In this document: positions 1 through 10,099 of the stretch, in pieces | Layout: each line of letters begins with the position of its first letter | Numbering within the stretch: position 1 is the stretch's first letter | Assembly (NCBI RefSeq): GCF_011386835.1 | Contig: NC_088797.1 | Coordinates: 90,220,264 to 90,284,263 of the forward strand | Source of the DNA: Chrysemys picta bellii | Taxonomy: Eukaryota; Chordata; Testudines; Emydidae | Direction of reading: 5' to 3' | Length of the DNA stretch: 64,000 nt | Notes under the pieces: model-generated | Database searches by the model: none | What the model was told of the DNA's origin: nothing | The model's input: the letters and a program-made list of their open reading frames with translations, nothing else | Program-made: the position numbers and the translations under genes

Positions 1-1205
1 TTCCTTGTCTATTTTGGTATGAAATATCACAAGCTTTTTATTATATTTTTGTAATATTCTTCTGCTGGAGAATTCATAAATTGATATATACATGTAATCC
101 CAGTTTAGCAAGAACTTAGTGACATCCTCATCATGGTATATGTTTAATATACAATGGTCACACTAAAAATCATCTTGTATACTGAAAGATTCTGCCAAGG
201 AAAGAGAGATTCACTATGTTTAAAATTGGGAATAGCACAGGATCTGGTAGTATCTCTCAAAATGGAAGAAAACTTGAAGAGTGGTCATTGTACTTTAAGG
301 GAAGCTGGAGAACATGATATTGCTTTTCTCAAATCTTACCCGCACCTCTGTTTTTCCAAATCAAGAAAGTGATCCATTCTAAACATCTTTTCCTATCTCT
401 GGGATTTCTTTAGAAGTATGGCTGTAGTTCTGGATTTAAGTTTATTTTGATGATGATAAATGACAGTACCATATTACTTGTAGTGAACAGATTTGATATG
501 ATTGCCATTTCACTTATCTCATTAGTTCTTTCCTGCATTATGGGAAGCTGACTGATAAGACTTCATGCAGTAATAAAGCCACCATATGGGATTTTTATTG
601 TTGCAAGAATGTTTGTGATATTATTCCTGGGATTTTACATACATATTTTGCTATATCAGCTGTTAATGTTTCCAGTATACATTCTTCAAAATAATAATTT
701 GCATCCACTGTTTTCACTAAAGCACAGCACTTGTAGGTAATACAGGCCTGATATTTTGTTAAGCAGAGATGTCCTGAGCAGAACTTGTTTCTAAGCCTGG
801 ATTTATATAAATTCTCTCTCAATACTGCTGATTTTTTCTCTTTTTAGAAGAATTAGAAATTGGGGGAAGGGGGAGGCTTGTCTAATAAAGTTACCTTATA
901 CACAAGTTCAGAATCCTGCATAGAGTAAAGGCTTAGTTTGGAGACTCAGAACAATGTCAAATAGCCTTTTATCAATGCTTTCTACCTTCGTGCAAGGGCA
1001 AAGCAATAAGGTACTGCCATAGCTTTGTCTTACATTCCACTATCATATTTCAGATCCAAGGGTAGATTTCCCCCCCCCCCCAAAGCATCAATCAGCTGCA
1101 AAAATGTACCAGGAATATGCAGATTTGCTAAACCTAAGCCATTATTGTGAAATGTCATGCAAATGCCTTTCCAGTCCAGAATACGTTACAAACACATCAG
1201 TGAGC
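1..1205. other. AT-rich non-coding DNA
   Basis: Nothing beyond short chance ORFs and a poly-C run of about 13 at 1069-1081. No splice-bounded exon or repeat with ends was recognised. Confidence 0.6.
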
Positions 1206-1479
1206 AGACTGAGGGCAATACCCGAGCTAAATCGGCACAGCTACTATAGTGCATCTGGTGAAGACATGCTATGCCGATGGCAGGGTGTGCTCCTGTTGGC
1301 ATATTTACTCCACCTCTGTGAGAGGCTGAAACTTTCAGCTGGAGAGCATCTCCCACTGACATAGCACAGGGTGGACACTGCTTTAAGTCAATGTAACTTA
1401 AGTTGCTTAGGGGGGTGTTGTTTTCACACCCCTGTGTGACATAAGTTACATTGACTTAAGTGGTAGTGTAGACCAGCCC
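1206..1479 (-). mobile_element. Harbinger-type MITE
   Basis: The right end GTAGTGTAGACCAGCCC (to 1479) is followed by TAA and resembles the Harbinger terminus. Inside is a fold-back of CAATGTAACTTAAG-like arms around CACCCC/GGGGTG (about 1385-1465). The left end has decayed and its exact start is uncertain. The same family, oppositely oriented, occurs at 27766-27996. Confidence 0.65.
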
Positions 1480-1482
1480 TAA

Positions 1483-4400
1483 AGAGAGATCATTTCGCAA
1501 TATACATTCATTTTATTGAAGCAGCAAAGAATCTCTTCATAAATGTGACACCTTGTCTCTACCCTTAAATCTAACAATGGACCTATTTTCATGAACTCTC
1601 CTAAAATGCATATATTTGGGAAATGTGCTATTCTACAACTAATTTTAACATGGGGAGAATGTGAAATTGTGTTTCAGTGTCCTAAGGAGAAAAGAATCCT
1701 ATTGCTTTGTGCTGTAGTATCAAAGATAATGTGAAATTTTGGCTCTCTCTCTTTCCACATACTGTAGTATTAATTCTCATACAATTGTCCAGTAGAGATT
1801 CCTTACCATTTCCTAATACCTAACCCCTGTGATAGAGAAATCTGGGACAGTTGTCATAAAAACCAAGGAAAGGGACTAAAACCAGGAAGTGTCTCTTAAT
1901 ATAGGTAATAAAGATGCTGAAAGGTGAATGTTTAAGTCTTAGAGAAAAAGAGAAAATTTTAAAAAATATGCGTAATGAACATATATAATACAGTGTGTCC
2001 CTCATTCTATCCTGTTTGTGCTTCAAAAAGTTAGGTTGGTCATTATGTGCAAGCAGCATAGATGTTAATAGCTAGGAAACATGTATATAAACTGTGGTGT
2101 GAATTGGAATTGTGGTATCACCCTGTGCCTAAACCCCCCGTGTCTAGGCCTGTCCAGTGTGGGCAAAGAGATGCTACCTGCCTGTTAGTGACAAACTGGA
2201 GTTGAACCAAGTATTTTGCATGCCAGAGAACTGGACAAAGTGTTCTCCCAGAACTGAACAAGGTGTCCTGGATGAACTGAGTGGAAAAGGTCTAGGAAGG
2301 GAATCCTAACACGTGCAACCTTAATTTGACCACCTTGTGCATTATGATGCAGTCTAATTACATGATCACATACTGCTTTTTCCACAGTATCCTGGCAAAG
2401 TTATAAACAATTGAAATGAAGGTCTTGTAATGGAAAGTATTAGGTTATCTTAACAATCAGCAATGCTATCATTACTGCTTATACTACTCAGAAATATAGA
2501 CAGTGAATAATCAAAGTCAATCAATACCCTCTCCCTAAATTCTTAATGAAGGGAGAATCCGAACCTGTTGCTGTTTAGTTAAGAATAGCTTTTTACATGC
2601 TCTTTTTTCCTCCTCAGTTTCCTTTTTAGGTGCATGCACTGTAAGAACATCTGCAATAGTCTTTTCTTTAAACTATAGAGGATTAAGTGCTTTGGTTTAT
2701 TATCAAGGCTGAAACTGTGTTTATTTGGGGTTTCATTAAAATAGATGGGAATTAAGATGGGTCTCCTTGAAACATAATAATTTCTGGGGGAGTTTTCCTC
2801 TTCACATTTCAATAAATATATCCCTCTTGGTGGTTTTGTAAATGTGCAATCCTAATTGAGACCAATATACATACCGTAAACTGTAATTGGATATAAAGGA
2901 AACTAAATAAGGAAATTAAATAATATATGTAATGATCTGCAAGCATCTATATTTTTTATATATTTCAGATATCAACCTCTCATGGTCCATTTGAGGAAAA
3001 TGAAGTTTTGTAAAGTAATAGTGAAAATGCAAAATGTATATCTAAAACAGATATTAACTCAGCTACAGTTAATAGTAACAAGCCAGATTTCTGAGGAATA
3101 TTGCTCCTTTTAAACAATGGATGAGGGTATAATGAAGTAGATCTGATCTCAATAAAAACAAGAAACCAGTCAAATGCATCATAAACAATGCATGAATGAG
3201 AAGAAGATTGTTTTATAGTACATAATCACCCAGGAAGTTTGGCTGAAAGGTAGTTAATGAAACTGGCATAATTATGGCTTCCAATAGCAACGAGCTCTGG
3301 AAGATAACACTTCTTTCTTGCAAAAAAGAAGTTCTGGGGTTAAAATAGTTAGAATTTACATTTTATTTTAGTACATGCAAAAACATAACTGCAGTAATGT
3401 TTTAGCCTTATGAATATAATTTGTAGTTGAAGGAAGATATAATTCCATACATAAAACTATATTTAAAAAAAGGTAAAGTTGCAAAGAAAAACACTCAAAT
3501 GTCAGGAAATGGAGAAGTTAAGCCAGTGTTTCAACATCTTTATGCTTCCTCTTTTGGCTATAGCATGATTTAGTGTTTTATTACAAGGTCACATTATTTG
3601 ATAATAATGTCATGATAGTATTTTCCACTTTCCTCTGTAAGTATCAAAACAATTTGAAAAGGAACAGTCCATCTTTACAAGGTGGGGGTCACTGATGCAG
3701 AAGGAGGCTAGGTGATTTGCCATTTACTATTTTTCTTTCCCCCAAAAGATAATGTTTCTAGTGAATTGACATTTTAAATTCCTTAAATTTCATTCTCATC
3801 CATGCTTACTAGGAATTTCGCAGTCAGTAGATGTTTCCATTGAATTTCCTCCCTACAAATGACACACCTTTTGGGAGGGGAACTCTTCGTCTATGCCCTT
3901 TTGGTTAAGAACCCAGAGTTGCATAGTTTTCTTCACCACCTCTTGTTAGAGATTGAAGGTTGTTTCACCTCTTTTGGAAGTCTGCATGAAATCCCCAAAT
4001 TATGATAGAAGAGTTAAGTTATTTAATTAAAAATAAGGTTATTAGGAACATGGAGAAAAAATATTGAATCCCTGACTTTCTTCTAGTCTGAAACGCTTCA
4101 AAAGCTCTTTTATGTAGAGTGAATTAAAATTACAGTGAATTAAAAAAAAAATTCTAGAGAACGTCTAGTAAATTAAAATGAATGCATCAAAAACCCACAT
4201 CAAACATCACTACCATAATTGTATCGTGTCATTTTTTGGCAATGTCATCACTAACCATATGAACTCTCTGAAATATTCATTTTTCAGTACACTCTTAAAA
4301 TAGAAACATATTGAGACCTGGCATCAAAGGGTGAAAATGTCGCTTTGAAAACTGCTTGGACTAGTTGTTTCTACAATTCCTTAGCAGAAAGGAAGTACAA

Positions 4401-4685
4401 TTCCTCAAATGAAGAAGGAAAGCAGAAAAGTGAGATTAAATGAATACGTTCAGAAAGAGGTCATAATACCTACCAAAACCAGTAACTTAACCAAATCTTT
4501 GTATGTTCTTGAACTCTTGAATAACGTGAATAATGTTATACTGCTCACACTTCAAAGTTCATTTATTCCAGAAAGGAAAAAGTAAATTCAACAACCAGTT
4601 CAACACAACAACTTTATTCTTTCAACCTCTATGAAGGCTAAGCATTACTGATCTAGATTAGTGTAATACATTTATCCCTGATCTC
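1483..4685. other. AT-rich non-coding DNA
   Basis: No gene or bounded repeat was recognised. Short A runs and degraded sequence dominate up to the Harbinger insertion at 4689. Confidence 0.6.
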
Positions 4686-4688
4686 TTA

Positions 4689-5067
4689 GGCCAGGTCTAC
4701 ACTACGAGAGTAGTTCGATTTCACTTAAATCGAATTTTTGGAATCGATATTGCAAAGTCGAACGTGTGTGTCCACACTAAGGACAGTAATTCGACTTTGT
4801 GAGTCCACACTAACGGTGAAAGCGTCGACATTTGAAGCGGTGCACTGTGGTCAGCTATCCCACAGTTCCCGCAGTCCCCGCTGCCCATTGGAATTCTGGG
4901 TGTAGCCCCCAAAGCCTTCTGGGTAAAAAAAATGTGTCCAGGGTGCTTTTGGGTAACTGTCGTCATCCGTCCATCACTCCCGCCCTCCCTCCCTGAAAGC
5001 GCCGGCGGGAAATCAGTTCGCGCACTTTTCTAGTCAGTGACAGCGCGGACGCCACAGCACTGCGAGC
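4689..5067 (+). promoter_or_regulatory. Left subterminal region and transposase 5' leader of the Harbinger element
   Basis: This interval contains the left inverted repeat and a short fold-back, TTCGATTT (4714-4721) against AAATCGAA (4727-4734). Several TTCGA/GTCGA motifs follow, together with two copies of a tCCACACTAa-like motif (near 4772 and 4804). A GC-rich leader follows, with CATTGG (inverted CCAAT) near 4887, leading into ATG 5068. No clear TATA box is visible. The motif-dense part is a candidate binding region for the Myb-like protein or the transposase; this is inference from known Harbinger biology. Confidence 0.55.
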
Positions 5068-6351
5068 ATGGAGCACGCTGCGACCATCGCTGCAGTTGTG
5101 GCCGCTCTCAATGCCTCGCAGCTTATCATACACCTTTCCCTGAGGCAGATGCAGATAAGTCAGGCGAGGAGGCTACGGCACCGCGGTGAGGGCCTGAAGT
5201 CTGAGAGTAGCACAGACCTCTCAGAAAGCACGGGACCCAGCGCCGAGGACATCACGGTGGCAATGGGTCATGTTGATGCCGTGGAACGGCGATTCTGGGC
5301 ACGGGAAACAAGCACTGAGTGGTGGGACCGCATAGTGCTGCAGGTCTGGGATGAATCCCAGTGGCTGCGACACTTTCGCATGCGGAAGGGAACTTTCCTG
5401 GAACTTTGTGAGTTGCTGTCCCCTGCCCTGAAACGCAATGACACCCGGATGCGAGCAGCCCTGACTGTCCAGAAGCGAGTGGCGATAGCCCTCTGGAAGC
5501 TTGCAACGCCAGACAGCTACCTGTCAGTCGCGAACCAGTTTGGGGTGGGCAAATCTACCGTGGGGGTTGTTGTGATGCAAGTAGCCAAGGCAATCGTTGA
5601 TGTACTGCTGCCAAAGACAGTGACCCTGGGAAACGTGGAGGCGATCATAGATGGCTTCGCAGCGATGGGATTCCCAAACTGCGGTGGGGCCATAGATGGA
5701 ACTCACATCCCTATCCTGGCACCGGACCACCAGGCCAGCCAGTACATTAACAGAAAGGGCTACTTTTCCATGGTGCTGCAAGCACTGGTGGACCACAGGG
5801 GACGTTTTACCAACATCTATGTCGGATGGCCGGGCAAGGTTCATGACGCTCGTGTTTTCAGGAACTCTGGTCTGTTTAGACGGCTGCAGCAAGGTATTTA
5901 CTTCCTGGACCACAAAATAACTGTTGGGGATATGGAGATGCCTATAGTCATCCTCGGGGACCCAGCCTACCCGCTAATGCCCTGGCTCATGAAGCCCTAT
6001 ACTGGCGCCCTGGACAGTGAAAAAGAACTCTTCAACTACCGGCTGAGCAAGTGAAGAATGGTGGTGGAGTGTGCTTTTGGCCGTCTCAAGGGGAGATGGA
6101 GAAGCTTACTGACTCGCTGTGATCTCAGCGAAACCAATATCCCCATTGTTATAGCAGCTTGCTGTGTGGTCCACAATCTCTGTGAGAGCAAGGGGGAGAC
6201 CTTTATGGCGGGGTGGGAGGTTGAGGCAAATAGCCTGGCTTCTGATTACGCACAGCCAGACAGCCGGGCGATTAGAAGAGACCAGCGGGACGCGCTGTGC
6301 ATCCGGGAGGCTTTGAAAGCTAGGTTCCTGAGTGAGCAGGGTAACCTGTGA
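5068..6351 (+). pseudogene. Harbinger DDE transposase (HARBI1-like), interrupted by one in-frame stop
   Basis: This frame encodes a Harbinger transposase, the nuclease that cuts and rejoins element ends. The ATG at 5068 is in a good context (gagcATGG) and is the first in frame. A helix-turn-helix-like region lies near residues 140-175 (including FGVGKSTV). Catalytic motifs are AIDGTHI with Asp210, KVHDARVF with Asp260, and VVECAFGRLK with Glu334. GDPAYPL and KPY, both typical of the family, lie between the second and third. The frame is open for 328 codons, hits TGA at codon 329 (6052-6054), then continues in the same frame for 98 codons to a TGA at 6349-6351. The product would be about 427 residues, usual for vertebrate Harbinger transposases. 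The stop removes Glu334 and the C-terminus, so this copy should be catalytically dead unless read through. It has no visible frameshift. Confidence 0.92.
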
Positions 6352-6465
6352 CTTTTAAGTTTGTGTACAGAGAAGCTGAACCTGCCCCCGTGTCTTTACC
6401 CAGTTAATGTTGACTATCCTCTCCAGTTACATACCCCTTTCACCCCCTTCCAACACACGTTTCGA

Positions 6466-6471
6466 AATAAA
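6466..6471 (+). terminator. Poly(A) signal AATAAA for the transposase
   Basis: An AATAAA hexamer lies 115 bp after the transposase stop at 6349-6351, on the same strand, followed by T/G-rich sequence. It is the first such hexamer after the gene. Confidence 0.6.
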
Positions 6472-6589
6472 ATCAGTTCTACTTTGTTAATGAACACCGT
6501 TTTCTTTACTACTGTTTTCGCGGGAATGTTTTAAAACTGGGACGCAGACTGTGTTGGGGAGGGGGTGTACTGTAGTGACTCAAATGAAG

Positions 6590-6805
6590 CTTCTAAACTC
6601 AAGGATTGAGAGGCTCCGCTGTGGTGGGCTGCTTGTTTCAACGGAGCCTGTCACCCCTCCTGATCGGGACTGTGTGTATGGGGGAGCTATGTGACTTTGT
6701 GGCAGGGGGAGGACGGTTACAGATCTCCTGCTGCGTGGCTCTGTGATCCTGCATAAGGTCCGCCGCTTATGATCTGTAACTGCCCTCCCCCGCCACAAAG
6801 TCACA
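6590..6805. repeat. Degenerate duplicate of the Myb 3' end plus inverted repeat between the convergent genes
   Basis: Read on -, 6725-6590 resembles the C-terminal Myb coding sequence (about 7235-7092), including the Pro-rich GCCCTCCCCC-like stretch and the GGAGGGG...GGCTCC stretch, but in a broken frame. The segment 6691-6725 is also mirrored by 6771-6804, giving two arms of about 35 nt around a loop of about 45 nt. The transcripts of both genes would end in or near this hairpin-forming zone. Confidence 0.6.
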
Positions 6806-7014
6806 GAGCAACCCACCCCCCACCACATAACACGAAAACCACCTCCCAGACTGACCAGGGTAACTAGTAACTGCACTGTGTATGTGCCCTGCTGCTGTAC
6901 CTGCCCCCGCCTATGTACCCTGCCAAAGGTGACTGTCCTGTCCAATTACCAACCGCCTTTCCCCTCCTCCTCCAAAAGAACATGATGGAAACAGTAGTTA
7001 ACAAAAACGTATTT

Positions 7015-7020
7015 TTTATT
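7015..7020 (-). terminator. Poly(A) signal for the Myb-like gene
   Basis: TTTATT on + reads as AATAAA on -, about 72 bp beyond the Myb stop at 7092-7094. It falls between the convergent genes and fits a short 3' UTR. Confidence 0.6.
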
Positions 7021-7091
7021 ATCAACTACACATGGAACTGGGAGGTGAAACTTGGACGGGGGCTTGTGTCAGGCGGGAAGGAAAAAACTTT

Positions 7092-9138
7092 TCAAATTTT
7101 GGGGAATGAGAGCCTTCTGCTACTAGTGCTCTCTGCAGGGGTGGAGTGAGAGTTACCACGGACTCTGCCGCCCCTCCTTCTTTGGACTTTGGGTGAGGTG
7201 GGTATGGGACTTGGTGGCGGGGGAGGGCGGTTAGAGAGAGACTGCAGCGGGGCTCTGTCCTCCTGCCTCCGTTCCTGCAGAACATCCACAAGGCGCCGGA
7301 GTGTGTCCGTTTGCTCCCTCAGTAGTCCAAGCAGCGTTTGAGTCGCCTGCTGGTCTTCCTGCCGCCACCTCTCCTCCCAATCCATGTTTGCTTGGTGCAT
7401 TTGTGACAAGTTCTCCCGCCACTGGGTCTGCTGTGCTGCCTGGGCTCGGAAGCAGGCCATAAGCTCCGAGAACATGTCCTCCCGTGTCCTCTTCTTCCTA
7501 TGCCTAATCTGCGCTAGCCTCTGGGAGTGTGATGCCAGGCTAGGTTGTGAGACAGTCGCAGATGTGGCTGTGGGAATGGGAAAAAGGGAGTGAATTCCTC
7601 AGAAAGATAAATGTAGTTGTGAACAAAGAACATAGTCTTTCTCTGTGAACAAGACCATGCACAGCACCTATCACATGCGCACTCAGCACAAGGTCGAATT
7701 CTCGGCCTTCGCATTCAGTGCCTGGGGTCTTGCACAGCACATTTGAGAAGCGGGGCAGCACAACGGAATTTCTGTTGCAGGCAGACATGGTAAGCCGTAG
7801 ACTTGTGGCAGCTTAAAACTTTAATATTAGCACTGGCCTCATTTCACATTGAAAGCAATGTCAGTCCCTGCTGCCAGCAATCCGGCAAGCAGGAACTCTG
7901 CCCCTGTCCTACCCCCTCGCGGCTGTCCCCGGGAACGATCCCTTTAGGCTGCCCCTCTTCCGCCTCCACCGCGTGGCTGCAAACCAGCGGTTACAGTTCT
8001 GTAAAGGAACGGGCAAGCAGTCCCAACACTAACATTCCCCTACCTAATTCAAAGCAGGTCACCATGAGCGACATCACCCTGATGAGGATCTCTGACAGCG
8101 AGAAAGAGAGAATGCTCCGGGAAAGCCTCCAAAGACCAGGGCCGTATGCCGCCCTGCTGTGCAGAGCAATGATTCCCGAGTACTTGATTGTCTTGTGGCG
8201 CGGCAACGTGTCGTACTACGGAGGACCCAATAAGGCCACTCTCCCCAGGAACCTCATGCAACGGCTTTCCAATTACCTCCAGGAGAGCTTCATCGAGATG
8301 TCCCAGGAGGATTTCTGCTCTATCCCTGGACATATAGACCGCATTTTACTGTAGCTGCAGTAGCAGGGACTAAACAGTAGAGCGGCTTGGGCAGGACAAT
8401 CATGCAAAACCGGACATTGCTAGATTTTTTTTCAAAACTTGCACTGCCCATGACTGAACCGTTAAGCGCCTAGGGCAAAGTAATCATGAACAACCCATTC
8501 TTTTAATTGTTAAAATTCCAGTTCTGTTAAAAATAAATGTTTAGATGTTTACAACACTTACTGGCTGATCCTTCCCCAGATTCTGTGTCCGGGGTAACGG
8601 CTGGGGACGGTTGGTAGGGGATCTCTGTAAGGGTGATGAAGAGATCCTGGCTGTCGGGGAAATCAGCGTTGTGAGCGCTGCCGACTGCCTCGTCCTCCTC
8701 ATCTCCTTCCTCATCTTCCCCGTCCCCTAACATGTCCGAGGAACCGGCCGTGGACAATATCCCATCCTCAGAGTCCACGGTCAGTGGTGGGATAGTGGTG
8801 GCGGCCGCACCGAGGATGGAATGCAGTGCCTCGTAGAAACGGGATGTCTGGGGATGGGATCCGGAGCGTCCGTTTGCCTCTTTGGTCTTCTGGTAGCCTT
8901 GTCTCAGCTCCTTGATTTTCACGCAGCACTGCGTTGCATCCCGGCTGTATCCTCTCTCTGACATGTCTTGAGAGATCTTCTCATAGATCTTTGCATTCCA
9001 TTTCTTGGAGCGCAGCTCGGAAAGCACGGACTCATCGCCCCACACAGCGATGAGATCCAAGACTTCCCGATCAGTCCATGCTGGGGCCCTCTTTCTATTC
9101 TGAGATTGCACGGCCATCACTGCTGGAGAGCTCTGCAT
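7092..9138 (-). CDS. Harbinger Myb/SANT-like DNA-binding accessory protein, two exons, intact
   Basis: This is the second Harbinger gene; in the family such proteins bind transposon subterminal DNA and help the transposase enter the nucleus. Exon 1 runs 9138-8562 and exon 2 runs 7567-7092. The intron (8561-7568, 994 bp) starts with GTAAGT after GCCA and ends with a pyrimidine tract plus CCCACAG. Joining keeps the frame (phase 1), giving 350 residues. I chose ATG 9138 (MQSSPAV) because recalled relatives start there; an in-frame upstream ATG at 9225 would add 29 residues. Residues 18-110 form the Myb/SANT-like trihelix (Trp21, Trp33, Trp47). An acidic run is near 139-150, and a basic run RHRKKRTR lies at 214-221. 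A Gln/Arg-rich, probably coiled-coil region spans about 233-298, followed by a Pro-rich patch (306-319) and RRRGGRVRG (322-330). No stop or frameshift is visible. It converges on the transposase gene. Confidence 0.88.
8064..8354 (+). CDS. Third Harbinger ORF, 96 aa, antisense within the Myb intron; function unknown
   Basis: A 96-codon frame starts at ATG 8064 (context gtcaccATGa) and ends at TAG 8352-8354. Most third codon positions are G or C although the flanking intron is AT-richer, which suggests past selection on protein. Just upstream, a pyrimidine-rich stretch ends in AAAGCAG at about 8057, a plausible splice acceptor, so this may be a last exon. The frame also stays open upstream to 7803. 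The protein begins MSDITLMRIS and contains RAMIPEYL, GNVSYYGGPNK and LPRNLMQRLSNYLQ. The spacing of hydrophobic residues vaguely recalls a BEN domain, but this is a weak impression. The opposite strand is also open for 94 codons (8333-8049), so strand choice rests on third-position bias and the Kozak context. It is not a known standard Harbinger component. Confidence 0.42.
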   Translation: MSDITLMRISDSEKERMLRESLQRPGPYAALLCRAMIPEYLIVLWRGNVSYYGGPNKATLPRNLMQRLSNYLQESFIEMSQEDFCSIPGHIDRILL

Positions 9139-9534
9139 CGTTGCCAGTGCTGCTGAGCTCGCCACGATGTCCAGACAGGAAATGAGATTCAAACTGGCCA
9201 GACAGGAAAAGGAATTCAAATTCAAATTTTCCCGGGGCTTTTCCTGTGTGGCTGGTCAGAGCATCCGAGCTCGTACTGCTGTCCAGAGCGTCAACAGAGT
9301 GGTGCACTGTGGGATAGCTCCCGGAGCTATTAGCGTCGATTTCCATCCACACCTAGCCTAATTCGACATGGACATGTCGAATTTAGCGCTACTCCCCTCG
9401 TCGGGGAGGAGTACAGAAGTCGAATTAAAGAGACCTCTATGTCGAACTAAATAGCATCGCAGTGTGGACGGGTGCAGGGTTAATTCGATGTAACGGCGCT
9501 AACTTCGACATAAACGCCTAGTGTAGACCAGGCC
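9139..9534 (-). promoter_or_regulatory. Right subterminal region and Myb-gene promoter of the Harbinger element
   Basis: This interval lies upstream of the Myb gene and runs into the right inverted repeat. It holds repeated TTCGAC/GTCGAA motifs, including a near-perfect 24-bp palindrome at 9360-9383 (AATTCGACATG, then GA, then its reverse complement). The motif GGTGCACTGTGG occurs here at about 9301 and also near the left end at about 4838. Shared subterminal motifs at both ends suggest recognition sites, but binding is not shown by sequence alone. Confidence 0.55.
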
Positions 9535-10013
9535 TTAGAGTGAAATTCACTCCATAACTGAGGGCCAAGACAGGCCTCTTCACCACTTAAGTCCTATTTT
9601 GAGGTTTTAAGTTGTGCTTTAAGTAGGATTCAAATATATAGGTCTTGTGCTACCATTTGCTCAAGGGTGAATTTAACATTCAGTGGATAATCTAAACAGG
9701 GATTATGATGATCAACTAGAAGAATCAGTATATATAAAGGACATATTAAGATGAATTTTCATAGGAACTAAGTACCATCACAAACTTCATCTTCCTTTTT
9801 AAGTGCTAGGCACATTTCTTTGACTTTGTCTTCTGTAATATAAACATAGCAACATGTGTGGGGTTTTTTAATCTATAAACTAATGGCTGAAATAGGCTTC
9901 AGAATTATTTTTATATATAGAATAATCTGAAGCAAAACACTAAAAGATCAGAAAAAGCAAACCTGACAGATGTTAGTCATGTTGCTTAGTACACTATTAG
10001 AAGGTGCTCAAGA

Positions 10014-10095
10014 CCCAGATCCTAAAGGTATTTAGGTGCCCAGCTCCCATTGATTTCAATAAGTTAGGCACCTAAATACCTTTGAGGATCTGGGC
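10014..10095. repeat. Short hairpin element (82 bp)
   Basis: Arms CCCAGATCCTAAAGGTATTT and AAATACCTTTGAGGATCTGGG, plus AGGTGCC/GGCACCT, pair with one mismatch around a loop that contains CCCATTGATTTCAAT. This is either a minimal MITE or the core of one; no target duplication is visible. Confidence 0.65.
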
Positions 10096-10099
10096 CTCA

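Larger units (their letters stand above)
4689..9534 (+). mobile_element. Near-intact autonomous PIF/Harbinger DNA transposon (4.85 kb)
   Basis: The element is bounded by TTA at 4686-4688 and TTA at 9535-9537, matching the 3-bp TWA target preference of PIF/Harbinger. Its ends are inverted copies: GGCCAGGTCTACACTAC on the left and GGCCTGGTCTACACTAG read inward from the right. Inside are the two genes expected of the superfamily, a DDE transposase (+) and a Myb/SANT-like protein (-), arranged convergently with a poly(A) signal for each. A third ORF lies in the Myb intron. Local GC content rises sharply relative to the AT-rich flanks. Only one coding lesion (TGA at 6052-6054) is visible, so this is a young or well-preserved copy. 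Identification rests on boundaries, gene content and motifs seen directly; the family name is established knowledge. Confidence 0.95.

Noticed and set aside
5524..5913. 129-aa minus-strand ORF across the transposase
   Set aside because: It is the antisense shadow of the GC-rich transposase frame, which carries all the recognisable motifs.
6580..6945. 121-aa minus-strand ORF after the transposase
   Set aside because: It covers the degenerate Myb 3' duplicate and hairpin; its frame does not match the Myb frame and no domain is visible.
8049..8333. 94-aa minus-strand ORF opposite the third Harbinger ORF
   Set aside because: The plus frame has better third-position bias, Kozak context and a natural stop; the minus one lies within the Myb intron and is probably a shadow, though not excluded.
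9139..9225. Upstream extension of the Myb protein to ATG 9225
   Set aside because: The extension lies in the motif-rich subterminal promoter zone and the conserved-looking start is MQSS at 9138.
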